Positions 1-10,153 of a stretch of 64,000 nt of DNA are shown one piece after another (positions within the stretch are counted from its first letter, which is position 1; the number at the start of each line of letters is the position of its first letter). The stretch is from an uncultured SAR86 cluster bacterium (GTDB lineage Bacteria > Pseudomonadota > Gammaproteobacteria > Magnimaribacterales > D2472), in the NCBI GenBank assembly GCA_902559345.1, contig CACEHH010000002.1, positions 1 to 64,000 of the forward strand. The letters are read 5' to 3'. Position numbers and translations under genes: made by a program. The notes under the pieces are model-generated. The model was not told the DNA's origin, made no database searches, and saw only the letters and a program-made list of their open reading frames with translations.

Positions 1-1
1 A

Positions 2-385
2 ATTACAACAATCAAAGGGGGCAATGCAGATGTGGCTAAAGATGTTGCTATGCATGTTTCAGCATTTAATCCATTATGTCTATCCGAAGATGATATTGAT
101 AAAGATGTGCTTGATAGAGAAAAAGCAATATATGAGAATCAAGCTAAGGAATCTGGAAAGCCACAAGAAATAATGGATAAAATGGTTGAAGGAAAGGTTA
201 GAAGGTTTTTATCCGAGGTTTCCCTTTTATCACAAGATTTTGTAAAAGATCCAGAAGTAACTGTAATGGATTATTTAACCTCTCATGATGCAAGTATCGT
301 ATCTTTTTCAAGATTTAAAGTTGGGGAAGGTATTGAGGTAGAGGTCAAAGATTTTGCAGAAGAGGTCGCTGAACAATTAAAATAA
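2..385 (+). CDS. tsf: Elongation factor Ts, C-terminal part (5' truncated by window edge)
   Basis: Frame is open from base 2 (ITTIKGGNADVAKDVAMHVSAFNPLCLSEDDID...), EF-Ts-like core and C-terminus; followed by pyrH-frr as in other gammaproteobacteria. Confidence 0.93.
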   Translation: MTTIKGGNADVAKDVAMHVSAFNPLCLSEDDIDKDVLDREKAIYENQAKESGKPQEIMDKMVEGKVRRFLSEVSLLSQDFVKDPEVTVMDYLTSHDASIVSFSRFKVGEGIEVEVKDFAEEVAEQLK

Positions 386-388
386 AAC

Positions 389-1102
389 ATGTCTGAATTA
401 AAGCACAAAAGAGTACTCGTAAAATTTAGCGGGGAATCTGTTGCTGGGAACGATGAGCATGGAATAGATCCAAAAATTCTAAACGATATGGCTGCTTCAG
501 TTAAATCTTGTAAAGATATTGGAGCAGAAATTGGTATTGTAATTGGAGGCGGAAATCTTTTTCGAGGAGAAAAATTAAATAAAGCAGGTATGGATAGGGT
601 AGCTGGTGACCATATGGGAATGTTAGCTACTGTCATGAATGGTATTGCATTAAGAGATGCTCTAGAAAGAGCCGGTATAAAAACGCGAGTAATGTCAGCT
701 ATTTCTATGTCTGGTATTGTTGAACACTATGATCGAAGACTAGCAATACAGCTCTTGAGCGATGGGTATGTTGTCATTTTTACTGCAGGTACAGGTAATC
801 CTTTTTTTACAACAGATACCGCAGGATGTCTTAGAGCCATAGAAACTCAATCAAACCTTATGTTAAAAGCAACAAGAGTTGATGGTGTTTATGATTCAGA
901 CCCTGAACAAAATAAAAATGCAAAATTTTTTGAGACTCTTTCATTTGACGATGCGATTTCGAAAAACCTCAAAGTGATGGATGCAACAGCTCTAACTTTA
1001 GCTAGAGACCATGAATTACCAATCAATGTATTTAATGTAAATAAGAATGATGCGCTAAAAGATATCATTTGCGGTAAAAAAGTAGGTACACTTATAGATT
1101 GA
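389..1102 (+). CDS. pyrH: UMP kinase
   Basis: KFSGES...IGIVIGGGNLFRG...FFTTDTAGCLRA motifs; tsf-pyrH-frr order. Confidence 0.97.
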   Translation: MSELKHKRVLVKFSGESVAGNDEHGIDPKILNDMAASVKSCKDIGAEIGIVIGGGNLFRGEKLNKAGMDRVAGDHMGMLATVMNGIALRDALERAGIKTRVMSAISMSGIVEHYDRRLAIQLLSDGYVVIFTAGTGNPFFTTDTAGCLRAIETQSNLMLKATRVDGVYDSDPEQNKNAKFFETLSFDDAISKNLKVMDATALTLARDHELPINVFNVNKNDALKDIICGKKVGTLID

Positions 1103-1103
1103 T

Positions 1104-1658
1104 ATGGATAATTTAATAAATGAAGTTTCGGATAAAATGGAGAAATCTGTAGCAGCTCTCAAGAATGCTTTTAATAAAATTAGAACCGGAAGAGCTAATC
1201 CATCAATATTAGATGATATAAAGGTTGACTACTATGGAAATCTAACACCAATCAATCAAACATCAAATATTAGTGTAGAGGAAGGAAGATCTTTGGTTAT
1301 ATCGCCATGGGATAAAAGTCTTATACCTGAGATTGAAAAAGCAATCTTGACTTCAGATCTAGGTCTGAATCCGAACACTAGTTCTGATCTTATTAGAGTC
1401 AATATGCCAGCACTGACTGAAGAAACGAGACAAGATTATATTAAACAAGCAAGATCAGAAGCTGAAAATTCAAGAATATCTATAAGAAACATAAGAAGAG
1501 ACGCCAATAACTCTGCAAAAGAAATGCAGCAAACGTCTGAGATATCTGAAGATGACTTAAGAAGAATAGAAGATCGTATTCAAAAGGAAACTGACAAATT
1601 CATATCAATTGTTGATTCAGATTTAAAAAATAAAGAATCAGATCTATTAGAAATTTAG
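1104..1658 (+). CDS. frr: Ribosome recycling factor
   Basis: KIRTGRANPSILD and RIEDRIQKETDKFI motifs. Confidence 0.97.
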   Translation: MDNLINEVSDKMEKSVAALKNAFNKIRTGRANPSILDDIKVDYYGNLTPINQTSNISVEEGRSLVISPWDKSLIPEIEKAILTSDLGLNPNTSSDLIRVNMPALTEETRQDYIKQARSEAENSRISIRNIRRDANNSAKEMQQTSEISEDDLRRIEDRIQKETDKFISIVDSDLKNKESDLLEI

Positions 1659-1667
1659 AGTGCCATA

Positions 1668-2393
1668 ATGGCCAACAACCCAAATAATAAAAACAATTAT
1701 CCAAAAAAGATTGGGATTATTATGGATGGCAACGGAAGATGGGCAAAAGCTAATAAATTAAAAGTTACCCAAGGACATGAGAAAGGAGTAGGGGTAGTAA
1801 AAGATATAGTTGAAGAATGTGTTGCTAAAAATATTGAAAGTTTAACTATTTATGCCTTTAGCTCTGAAAATTGGTCTAGACCTAAAAGTGAAGTTAACGG
1901 AATTAAAAAACTCATAGTAAAAGCAATTATTGATCAAGTTCCAGAACTTAAAGAGCAGGGTGTAATGTTAAATTTTTTCGGTGATGTGCGTAGCTTTGGA
2001 TATGAGATAAAGGAAAAAACTGAAAGTGCTGAAGATGATACATTTCAAGAAAGCCCCTCACTAAGACTAAATGTTGCTTTAGGGTATGGAGGAAGGAAGG
2101 ATATTGTTAACACATGTAAAGAGCTGGCAATCGACTATAAAGCAGGCCGCATTAAAACTAATGATATTGATGAAGATATGATTGCGGCAACCTCACAAGT
2201 ACCAGATGATAATATAGATTTAATAATTAGAACTGGTGGCGATAAAAGATTAAGCAATTTTTTATTATTCCAAGCTGCCTATGCTGAATTTATGTTTATA
2301 GATAAGCTATGGCCAGATTTTACAAAGGATGACTTCATAAAATGTTTAAATAGCTTTAAAAAAGTCAGAAGAAGGTTTGGTAAAAGGGTCTAA
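1668..2393 (+). CDS. uppS: Undecaprenyl diphosphate synthase
   Basis: IMDGNGRWA and LIIRTGGDKRLSNFLLFQAAYAE motifs. Confidence 0.96.
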   Translation: MANNPNNKNNYPKKIGIIMDGNGRWAKANKLKVTQGHEKGVGVVKDIVEECVAKNIESLTIYAFSSENWSRPKSEVNGIKKLIVKAIIDQVPELKEQGVMLNFFGDVRSFGYEIKEKTESAEDDTFQESPSLRLNVALGYGGRKDIVNTCKELAIDYKAGRIKTNDIDEDMIAATSQVPDDNIDLIIRTGGDKRLSNFLLFQAAYAEFMFIDKLWPDFTKDDFIKCLNSFKKVRRRFGKRV

Positions 2394-3054
2394 AATTAAA
2401 ATGTTATTAAGATTATTAACCGCATTAATCATTACATCAGTTATATTGTTAGTGCTTTATCTTCAGAATTCTTGGGTTTTTGCTTCGGTAATTTTGTTTA
2501 TTTGTTTGGCTGCTTACTATGAATGGATCTCAAATAAATTCAAAAATAAACTATTCGGATTTTTTCTGATCTTTAATTTTGGTTTTTGGTCAATCTTTAT
2601 GATCTTTGGGTGGGAGGTATATTTTGATAATAACCTGAATTCTTATCCTGTACTTACGGCATATTTTTTATACGGATTTATTATTTTCAATACTGCAATA
2701 TTTGACATATTCGCATATATAATTGGATCTAATTTTGGCAAGACTTATATAGTTAAAGAGATTAGCCCAAATAAGACTTTAGAGGGGTTAATTGGGGGAT
2801 TATTTCCCCTGATATCAATTGGTATTCTTATGGGCCTATCTTTAAGCCCAAAAAATTATTGGATAATTTTATTTTTTATTCTAGCTGGCTTTTCTTCTTT
2901 TGTAGGAGATCTTTTGATTAGTTATTTTAAAAGACAAAGTGGAGTTAAAGACACAGGTACAATCTTGCCAGGCCATGGCGGAGTATTAGATAGAATTGAT
3001 TCTCATCTAATAACTACACCTTTATTGATAATTATTTTGTTTTTTATAATTTGA
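2377..3054 (+). CDS. cdsA: Phosphatidate cytidylyltransferase
   Basis: Polytopic; C-terminal SFVGDLLISYFKRQSGVKDTGTILPGHGGVLDRIDS signature. Confidence 0.95.
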   Translation: MVKGSKIKMLLRLLTALIITSVILLVLYLQNSWVFASVILFICLAAYYEWISNKFKNKLFGFFLIFNFGFWSIFMIFGWEVYFDNNLNSYPVLTAYFLYGFIIFNTAIFDIFAYIIGSNFGKTYIVKEISPNKTLEGLIGGLFPLISIGILMGLSLSPKNYWIILFFILAGFSSFVGDLLISYFKRQSGVKDTGTILPGHGGVLDRIDSHLITTPLLIIILFFII

Positions 3055-4208
3055 TTATGAAAAATATACTTTTATTAGGAGCAACTGGAAGCATTGGAAA
3101 GAGTGTTCTTAGTGTGATTTCTCAAAACAAAGATAAATTTAATTTAATTGGTATTGCATTTAATACAAATATTTCTATTGCTCAAAAGATTATTAATGAT
3201 TTTTTGCCTAAATATGTTCATATAGATGATCATGATTGTTTTATAAAACAAACTGATAATAAAAATTTATCTTTTATGAGCGGAGATTCAAATCTTGAGA
3301 ATCTTATAAAACTTGATGAGGTTGATATTATTGTCTGCGCTACATCTGGGTTTGCTGGCCTGAAAGCAATGTATTTTGCTGCGACTACTGGAAAAAAAAT
3401 ATTATTAGCCAACAAAGAAAGCATTGTTGCTGGCGGTGATTTAATTATGCCTTTAGCAAAGAAATATAATTCTAATATTGTTCCAATTGATAGCGAACAT
3501 AATGCAATCTTTCAATGTCTATCTGGAGAAAATGCTACTGAAGATGTACAAAAGGTAATTATCACTGCTTCAGGAGGGCCATTTTTAAATTATTCAATTT
3601 CTGATTTAGAAAATGTTACTTTAGAAGAGGCTCTAAATCATCCAAATTGGTCAATGGGTAATAAAATTACAATTGATTCAGCAACTCTTGTAAATAAATG
3701 TTTAGAGTTGATAGAAGCAAAATATCTTTTTGATTTAGATGAGCAAATATTTCAATTAGTTGTTCACCCTCAAAGCATCATCCATTCAATAGTTACATAT
3801 AAAGACGGTTCAAGTATTTGCCAAATGAGTGCACCTGATATGAGAGTTCCTATTGCTAATGGTCTTTCAGAAAGCAATAGAATACCAATTAGCTTTGATG
3901 AACTAAACTTTACATCATTAAATTTGTCTTTCCAAGAATTTCCTAAAGACAGAATGGAGATTCAAAATATTGCACGTCAAATTTGCAATAATGGAAGTAA
4001 TTATGGAGTTGTTTTTAATGCTGCAAATGAAATAGCAGTCGATAGTTTTATAAATGGGCAAATAAAATTCTCTAAAATTTATGAGGTAATTTATAGAACT
4101 TTTAATAAAAATAATGTGTCTAATGATTTGTCTCTTGATTCTATAAATGATATTGACAAGGAGACACGCATTGAGGCAAAGAAGGTGGTAAAATCCATTT
4201 CTAATTAA
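3051..4208 (+). CDS. dxr: 1-deoxy-D-xylulose 5-phosphate reductoisomerase
   Basis: LLGATGSIGKS, ANKES, PIDSEHNAIFQ motifs. Confidence 0.97.
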   Translation: MIMKNILLLGATGSIGKSVLSVISQNKDKFNLIGIAFNTNISIAQKIINDFLPKYVHIDDHDCFIKQTDNKNLSFMSGDSNLENLIKLDEVDIIVCATSGFAGLKAMYFAATTGKKILLANKESIVAGGDLIMPLAKKYNSNIVPIDSEHNAIFQCLSGENATEDVQKVIITASGGPFLNYSISDLENVTLEEALNHPNWSMGNKITIDSATLVNKCLELIEAKYLFDLDEQIFQLVVHPQSIIHSIVTYKDGSSICQMSAPDMRVPIANGLSESNRIPISFDELNFTSLNLSFQEFPKDRMEIQNIARQICNNGSNYGVVFNAANEIAVDSFINGQIKFSKIYEVIYRTFNKNNVSNDLSLDSINDIDKETRIEAKKVVKSISN

Positions 4209-4211
4209 AGT

Positions 4212-5900
4212 ATGAATACTAAATTAAAATTTTTTATAGCATTAGCAGTTATTGGATCCTATTTCATATATAGAACTGATTCATGGGGCTATATATTTTC
4301 AATAGTGCCTTATTTATTAGCATTTGCAGTTTTATTAGGTGTTCTAGTTACGATTCATGAGTTTGGTCATTTTATTTTTGCAAGAATGTTTAGAGTTCAT
4401 GTACAAAGATTTTCTATAGGTATGGGGCCTGTTTTTTATAAGAAATATGATAAACATGGCACTGAATTTGCTTTATCTGCAGTTCCACTAGGCGGGTATG
4501 TATCCATGATTACCAATAAACTGATTGAACATGAGCCAGAAGTTTGCGAGCAATTAACAGAGGATCAAATCAAGAATACTTTTGACTCTAAACCTAAATG
4601 GCAAAGAGCACTTATTATGTTTGCAGGCCCTTTAGCAAATTTCTTATTATCTATATTTCTTTTAACTTTTATTTTTTTTAATACGCCTGATCCTCAATTA
4701 AGCCCAATTGTTATGAAGGTAAATAATCAGGCCTATGTAAATACATCTATATCATCTTTTGAAGTCGGAGATAAGATCTTATCTATAAATGAAGTTGAAG
4801 TAAGAGACCCTAAGGATGTTAGTCTTGAATTAATTAGTTATGCTGGTTATTCAGGTAATATGGATTTCTTAGTACAAAGATCTTCAAGTGAAGACCCAAT
4901 ATTAATTTCTTTAAGTGTTGATGATTTTTTGAATACTAATGAGTCTCAGGCAAATCCTATAGCTTCTCTAACCAAATATTTTGGTATTGAAATAGTGTTT
5001 AGAGGGGAGCCAGTAATAGCTGAGGCAATATCCAACGGATTTGAAACAAAAGAATTATTTTTAGCGAATGATAGAGTTTTACAGATTGGAGGTGAAAAAA
5101 TTACTTATGCTGATGAAATTCAATCAGCGATAGTTAATAACCCAAGTTCTGATTTAGAATTTACTATAGAAAGAAATAATGAAATTTTATATGTTCCTGT
5201 AACTATAAGCTCTAAAAATACTGGCGTACTTGGGACTTATTTCGAATCTTCTAACGAACCAATACTTGGTGAAGTTATTGAGGGGAGCGCCGCCTTTAAT
5301 GCAAATTTAAAACGAAATGATAGGATTATAAAAATTGGAGATAAAGAAATTAAAAGTTCTGCTGATATTATTTCGGCAGTTCTTGAAAATCCAGATAAAG
5401 ATCTAGAATTTACTCTAGAAAGAGATAAAGAGATTTTATATGTTCCAGTGACTATTGGGTCTAAAGTTATTGGAAATGTGGATAATTTATCTTATGGAGC
5501 GCCACGAGGATTTTTACAATCTTTATCTAAAGGAGTATTTGAAACCTATAATTTAAGTGTAAAAACCATACAATTTATTGGGAAGATGATTACAGGAAAT
5601 ATGGGCACTCAAAATTTAAGCGGACCAATTGGTATTGCGCAAATGGCAGGCGATCAAGCTCAAGCTGGATTTTTGCCTTTCATATCTTTGATGGCATTAC
5701 TTAGCATTAGTTTAGGGGTTCTTAATCTGTTACCAATCCCAGTGCTTGATGGTGGTCAGCTTACCCTTTTAGGGGTTGAGGCAATAAGGGGGAAGCCATT
5801 GCCTGAAAAAGCTGAAAATATGATTTATACCGGAGGGGCAGTGCTCGTTGGTATGCTTATGATTTTTGCAATTTTTAATGATGTGTCTAGGTTTTTTTAA
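4212..5900 (+). CDS. rseP: RIP zinc metalloprotease RseP with an extra PDZ domain
   Basis: HEFGH active site, NLLPIPVLDGG motif, PDZ repeats; 562 aa against about 450 aa in E. coli. Confidence 0.95.
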   Translation: MNTKLKFFIALAVIGSYFIYRTDSWGYIFSIVPYLLAFAVLLGVLVTIHEFGHFIFARMFRVHVQRFSIGMGPVFYKKYDKHGTEFALSAVPLGGYVSMITNKLIEHEPEVCEQLTEDQIKNTFDSKPKWQRALIMFAGPLANFLLSIFLLTFIFFNTPDPQLSPIVMKVNNQAYVNTSISSFEVGDKILSINEVEVRDPKDVSLELISYAGYSGNMDFLVQRSSSEDPILISLSVDDFLNTNESQANPIASLTKYFGIEIVFRGEPVIAEAISNGFETKELFLANDRVLQIGGEKITYADEIQSAIVNNPSSDLEFTIERNNEILYVPVTISSKNTGVLGTYFESSNEPILGEVIEGSAAFNANLKRNDRIIKIGDKEIKSSADIISAVLENPDKDLEFTLERDKEILYVPVTIGSKVIGNVDNLSYGAPRGFLQSLSKGVFETYNLSVKTIQFIGKMITGNMGTQNLSGPIGIAQMAGDQAQAGFLPFISLMALLSISLGVLNLLPIPVLDGGQLTLLGVEAIRGKPLPEKAENMIYTGGAVLVGMLMIFAIFNDVSRFF

Positions 5901-5902
5901 GC

Positions 5903-8199
5903 ATGCATAAAATAAAATTAATTTTTCTATCTTGTATTTTAAGCATACAGCTTTTCTCATTTGATGAGTTTTTAGTTAGTGATATTAGAATAATAGGCCT
6001 ACAAAGAGTTTCCACTGGCAGTATATTTAATGTAATTCCAATAAGTGTTGGAGATAAGATTGATTTAAGGAAATCGAATGACATTGTTCGATCATTATTT
6101 TCAACAGAACAATTTGATGACATACAAATCGGCAAAGATGGCAATACATTAATTATTACTGTTGAAGAAAGACCGTCTATATCAGGGATAGACATTTCAG
6201 GAAACAAAGCATTAAAGACTGAACAGCTCTTAGAAAGTCTTGATGGCGTTGGTATTAAAGAAGGCGAAGTCTATAAAAGGTCAACCTTAGAGAGGGTTAA
6301 ATCTGAATTAATACGTTCATATGCCTCCAACGGAAGATATGGAGCTGACGTAGAAATAGATGAGATTGTTAAGCCAAGGAATAGAATTGATATCAATATT
6401 GAAGTAGATGAAGGTAAAAGTGCAGAGATAAAGAAAATTAACATCATAGGAAATGAGATATATACAAATGAAGAATTGATAGATGGCTTTGAGCTTTCAG
6501 AAGGCTCATTTTTTTCATTTCTATCTAATGATAACCAGTACTCAAGAGAAAAACTAAAAGGAGATATTGAAACATTAGAATCTTTTTATAGAGATCGAGG
6601 TTATTTAAAATTTTCAATAGAATCTTCTCAAATAAGCTTATCAAGAGACAAGAAATCAATCTTTATAACTTTTAATGTCAATGAAGGTGAAAAATATACA
6701 ATTAATGCTGTTGATGTTGTGGGAGAGGTCCCATTTGAAGAAATAATATATAAAGATATATTAGAGAGTCTAATGAAGTCAAATTAATTTTTTCAATACA
6801 ACCAGGAAATAGGACTTACACCAGGAAGATATTATTTACAGGTAATGATATAACACAAGATCATGTTTTAAGAAGAGAAATGAGACAGTTTGAAGGTGCC
6901 TGGACATCAGATAATAGCATTGAAGCAGGCAAGATTAGGCTTGAAAGACTTGGCTATTTTAAAGAAGTTAATGTAGAAACTATTCCAGTGCCAGGCACTG
7001 ACGATCAAATTGATATTGTTTATAGCGTAGAAGAAGAAACGACTGGTTCTGTAGGTGGAAATATTGGTTATAGTGACTTTGGTCTTATGCTTGGATTCAA
7101 TCTTCAAGAGCAGAACTTTCTGGGAAGCGGAAACACTGTTGGAATTGGAATCAATAAAAATGTTTATAGTGAAATGTACAATATTTCTTATATGAATCCA
7201 TATGCAACAAGAGATGGCGTAAGCTTAGGTTATAACGTTTATTATAGAAAGACCGATTATGGAGAATTTAATGTTGCTAATTACCTTACTAACTCAAACG
7301 GTTTCGGTGCTCAATTCGGATATCCTATTTCTGATATTACAAGATTAGGATTCAATCTGACATATGATAAAACTGACATAGATATTGGCAATCTTCCTGC
7401 TAGAGAAATTTATGATTTTGTATCAGTTGAAGGAAATATTTTTGAGACACTTACAGCTCAGCTATCTTGGCAGAGAGTAACACTAAATAGAGGGTTATTT
7501 CCAACTGATGGAGCATCAACAGTTCTTAGTTTTAGCTCAACAATTCCTGGAAGTGATTTAAGTTATTATAGGTTCAATGTTAGACAAAGATATTATCAAC
7601 CGTTGACACAAGATCTTGTTTTTGGTTTCCAGGGAGAATTAGGATATTTAGATGCATATGGAGAAACAGAAGAAACACCATTTTTCCAAAATTTTTATGC
7701 TGGGGGTCCTAGATCTCTTAGAGGTTTTGAATCCAACACCTTGGGACCAAGAAGTACAGATGCGCCATGCTATGAATTTAATTATGCAGAAGGAATCTGC
7801 CCAAATCTTTTGGATACTGATGGTGATGGAGAGCTTGATGCCCCATATTACAATCCGTATGCCAATCAAACATCAAGATATAGGGATGCTCCAATCGGGG
7901 GAAATATCAAAGTTGAAGGAAGTTTGCAGTTAATATTTAGATTACCTTTTATTGAAGATCAAAGATCATTAAGATCTGCCTTTTTCTTTGATTTTGGAAA
8001 TGTTTTTTCAGATAACTGTAAAGACTATCAAATAAATTGTTCAAAACCTTCAATAGATGATTTAAGGTATTCCTATGGAGTTGGAATTACTTGGATTACT
8101 GGTTTTGGCCCAATGAGCTTAGCTATAGCGAAGCCTACGAACGCTGGGCCAAGAGAGAGAACAGAAGAATTCCAATTTACAGTAGGAAATGTATTCTAG
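5903..8199 (+). pseudogene. bamA: Outer membrane protein assembly factor BamA, disrupted (frames 5903..6787 and 6880..8199; frame change around 6754-6789)
   Basis: POTRA repeats in the first ORF; PGNRTYTRKILFTGN...REMRQFEGAW, barrel and terminal Phe in the second frame. The frame-1 sequence SNEVKLIFSIQPGNRTY continues upstream of the listed second ORF. Confidence 0.9.
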
Positions 8200-8235
8200 T
8201 TAATATAAAATGGTCAAATCCATTAAGGGGTAAGT

Positions 8236-8772
8236 ATGAAAAACACATTTAAATTTTATTTGCTAACATTTTTATTTATAGCATCTCCTTTATTTGCGGT
8301 AGAGGGTATAGCTATTATTGATATGAGAACTGCAATGCTCTCGACTCAAGCAGCGGCTGATGCATTTAAAGCTCTTGAAGAAGATCCTGATTATTCAGCA
8401 AATTTAGAAGAAGCTAAATTACTGCAAGCTGATAGACAAGCAATAGCAGAGAAGCTTCAAAAAGAACTCGAAACATTATCTCAAGAAGAAATTGCAAAAA
8501 TGCAAAAAGATATTAATGATAAAGGTAAAGATCTTGAATTCTTAGCAGGAAAAATACAACAAGCACAAGAAGAAACAGCTCAAGCAGTTTTCTCACAAAA
8601 TGCACCAGCTATGCAGAAGATTATCAGTGAGTTAATACAAGCTAAGCAAATTAAGGTTTTACTAGCTAAAAATGAAACAATGTTGTTTAGCGATCCTTCT
8701 TTAGATCTTACAGATGATGTTACATCTATGTTAGATGTTGCAGCTGCTGAGGCTCCTGAAAAGACTGAGTAG
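8236..8772 (+). CDS. skp: OmpH/Skp family periplasmic chaperone
   Basis: N-terminal signal peptide, IAIIDMRTAM, coiled-coil; located between bamA and lpxD. Confidence 0.85.
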   Translation: MKNTFKFYLLTFLFIASPLFAVEGIAIIDMRTAMLSTQAAADAFKALEEDPDYSANLEEAKLLQADRQAIAEKLQKELETLSQEEIAKMQKDINDKGKDLEFLAGKIQQAQEETAQAVFSQNAPAMQKIISELIQAKQIKVLLAKNETMLFSDPSLDLTDDVTSMLDVAAAEAPEKTE

Positions 8773-9713
8773 TGTCAAAGCACAAAAGCTTTACATTAGA
8801 CGAGTTAGCAAAAGCAACTGATTCAGAAATTGTTGGCGATCCAAATTGTATTGTAGATAATATAGCAACAGTTCATTCTGCAAATGAGAATTCAATAACC
8901 CTTCTTACTAATAAAAAATATCTTGATTCTTTAAAAAATTCTAAGGCCTCATCGGTTATTGTTGAAATGGAATTTGAAAATGACGGTAAGTTTAATTATC
9001 TAAAATCTAATAATCCATACTTAGTTTATGCAAAGCTAACAAAAATGTTTAAAAATGACGATAAATTAATTGAGCCTAAAGTTCATCAATCCGCAGTCAT
9101 TTCTAACGAATCTTCTATAGGTAATGATGTTTATATAGGCCCTAATGTAGTTATAGGACCAAACTGTGAAATAGGTAATAATGTCATTATTCATGCAAAT
9201 TGCTCTATTGTTAGGGATGTTTCAATATCCACAAACTCCACTGTTCATCACGGATCAGTTTTAGGGTCTGATGGTTTTGGATTTGCTCCTACTGATAATG
9301 GTTATGTGAAGGTAGAGCAATTAGGCGGCCTTAAAATTGGCAAAAATGTTGAAATAGGTGCTAACTGTACTATTGATAGAGGTGCATTAGATGATACTGA
9401 GATTCATGATGGCGTTATTTTAGATAACCTTATTCATATTGCTCATAATGTTGTTTTAGGCATGCATTCTGCAATTGCAGCATCATGTGCTATTGCAGGA
9501 TCAACAAAGATTGGTAAAAACTTTCAAATGGGAGGATTATCAGGAGTATTAGGACATCTAGAAATATGTGATAACGTTACTGTTGGAGCACATACTTTAA
9601 TAACTAAGAACATAAAAAAACCAGGTAATTATGTTGGCATAATGCCAGCTCAAGATCAAAAAGATTGGGCAAAATCATCAGTATTTATTAAAAAAACTTG
9701 GAAAATAACTTGA
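8772..9713 (+). CDS. lpxD: UDP-3-O-acylglucosamine N-acyltransferase
   Basis: Left-handed beta-helix hexapeptide repeats; GSDGFGFAP; operon context. Confidence 0.96.
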   Translation: MSKHKSFTLDELAKATDSEIVGDPNCIVDNIATVHSANENSITLLTNKKYLDSLKNSKASSVIVEMEFENDGKFNYLKSNNPYLVYAKLTKMFKNDDKLIEPKVHQSAVISNESSIGNDVYIGPNVVIGPNCEIGNNVIIHANCSIVRDVSISTNSTVHHGSVLGSDGFGFAPTDNGYVKVEQLGGLKIGKNVEIGANCTIDRGALDDTEIHDGVILDNLIHIAHNVVLGMHSAIAASCAIAGSTKIGKNFQMGGLSGVLGHLEICDNVTVGAHTLITKNIKKPGNYVGIMPAQDQKDWAKSSVFIKKTWKIT

Positions 9714-10153
9714 AAATTAAAAAAGAAGATATTAAAAAATATTTACCTCATAGAGAACCCTTTTTATTTATTGATGAAGTTCTTGATATAAAAGAAAATA
9801 CTCAAATTCATGCAACAAAATATATTTCTAATGAAGAATATTTTCTTCAGGGTCATTTTCCGAATAATCCAATATTTCCTGGGGTAATAATTATAGAAGC
9901 TTTAGGCCAAGCATCAGGAATATTAGGATTTGTATCAATGAATAAAACTCCTGAACAAGGATCAATCTATGTTTTAGCGGGCGTAGACAAAGTAAGATTT
10001 AGAAAAAGAGTAAGGCCTGGCGACAATATAGATTTATATAGCAAAGTTATAAGCGAAAAAAGAGGAATATGGAAATTTGAGTGCAGGGCAGAACTTGACG
10101 GTGAGTTAATTTGTACTGCTACAATATTGTGTGCAGATAGGAAAGCAGAATGA
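9698..10153 (+). CDS. fabZ: 3-hydroxyacyl-ACP dehydratase FabZ
   Basis: LPHREPFLFIDEV, GHFPNNPIFPGVIIIEALGQ. Confidence 0.97.
   Translation: MENNLKIKKEDIKKYLPHREPFLFIDEVLDIKENTQIHATKYISNEEYFLQGHFPNNPIFPGVIIIEALGQASGILGFVSMNKTPEQGSIYVLAGVDKVRFRKRVRPGDNIDLYSKVISEKRGIWKFECRAELDGELICTATILCADRKAE

Noticed and set aside
283-636. 117-aa minus-strand ORF across tsf/pyrH
   Set aside because: Antisense to two conserved genes; low-complexity Ser/Pro composition.
7652-7933. 93-aa plus-strand ORF overlapping bamA
   Set aside because: Alternative frame of the conserved BamA barrel; no independent support.
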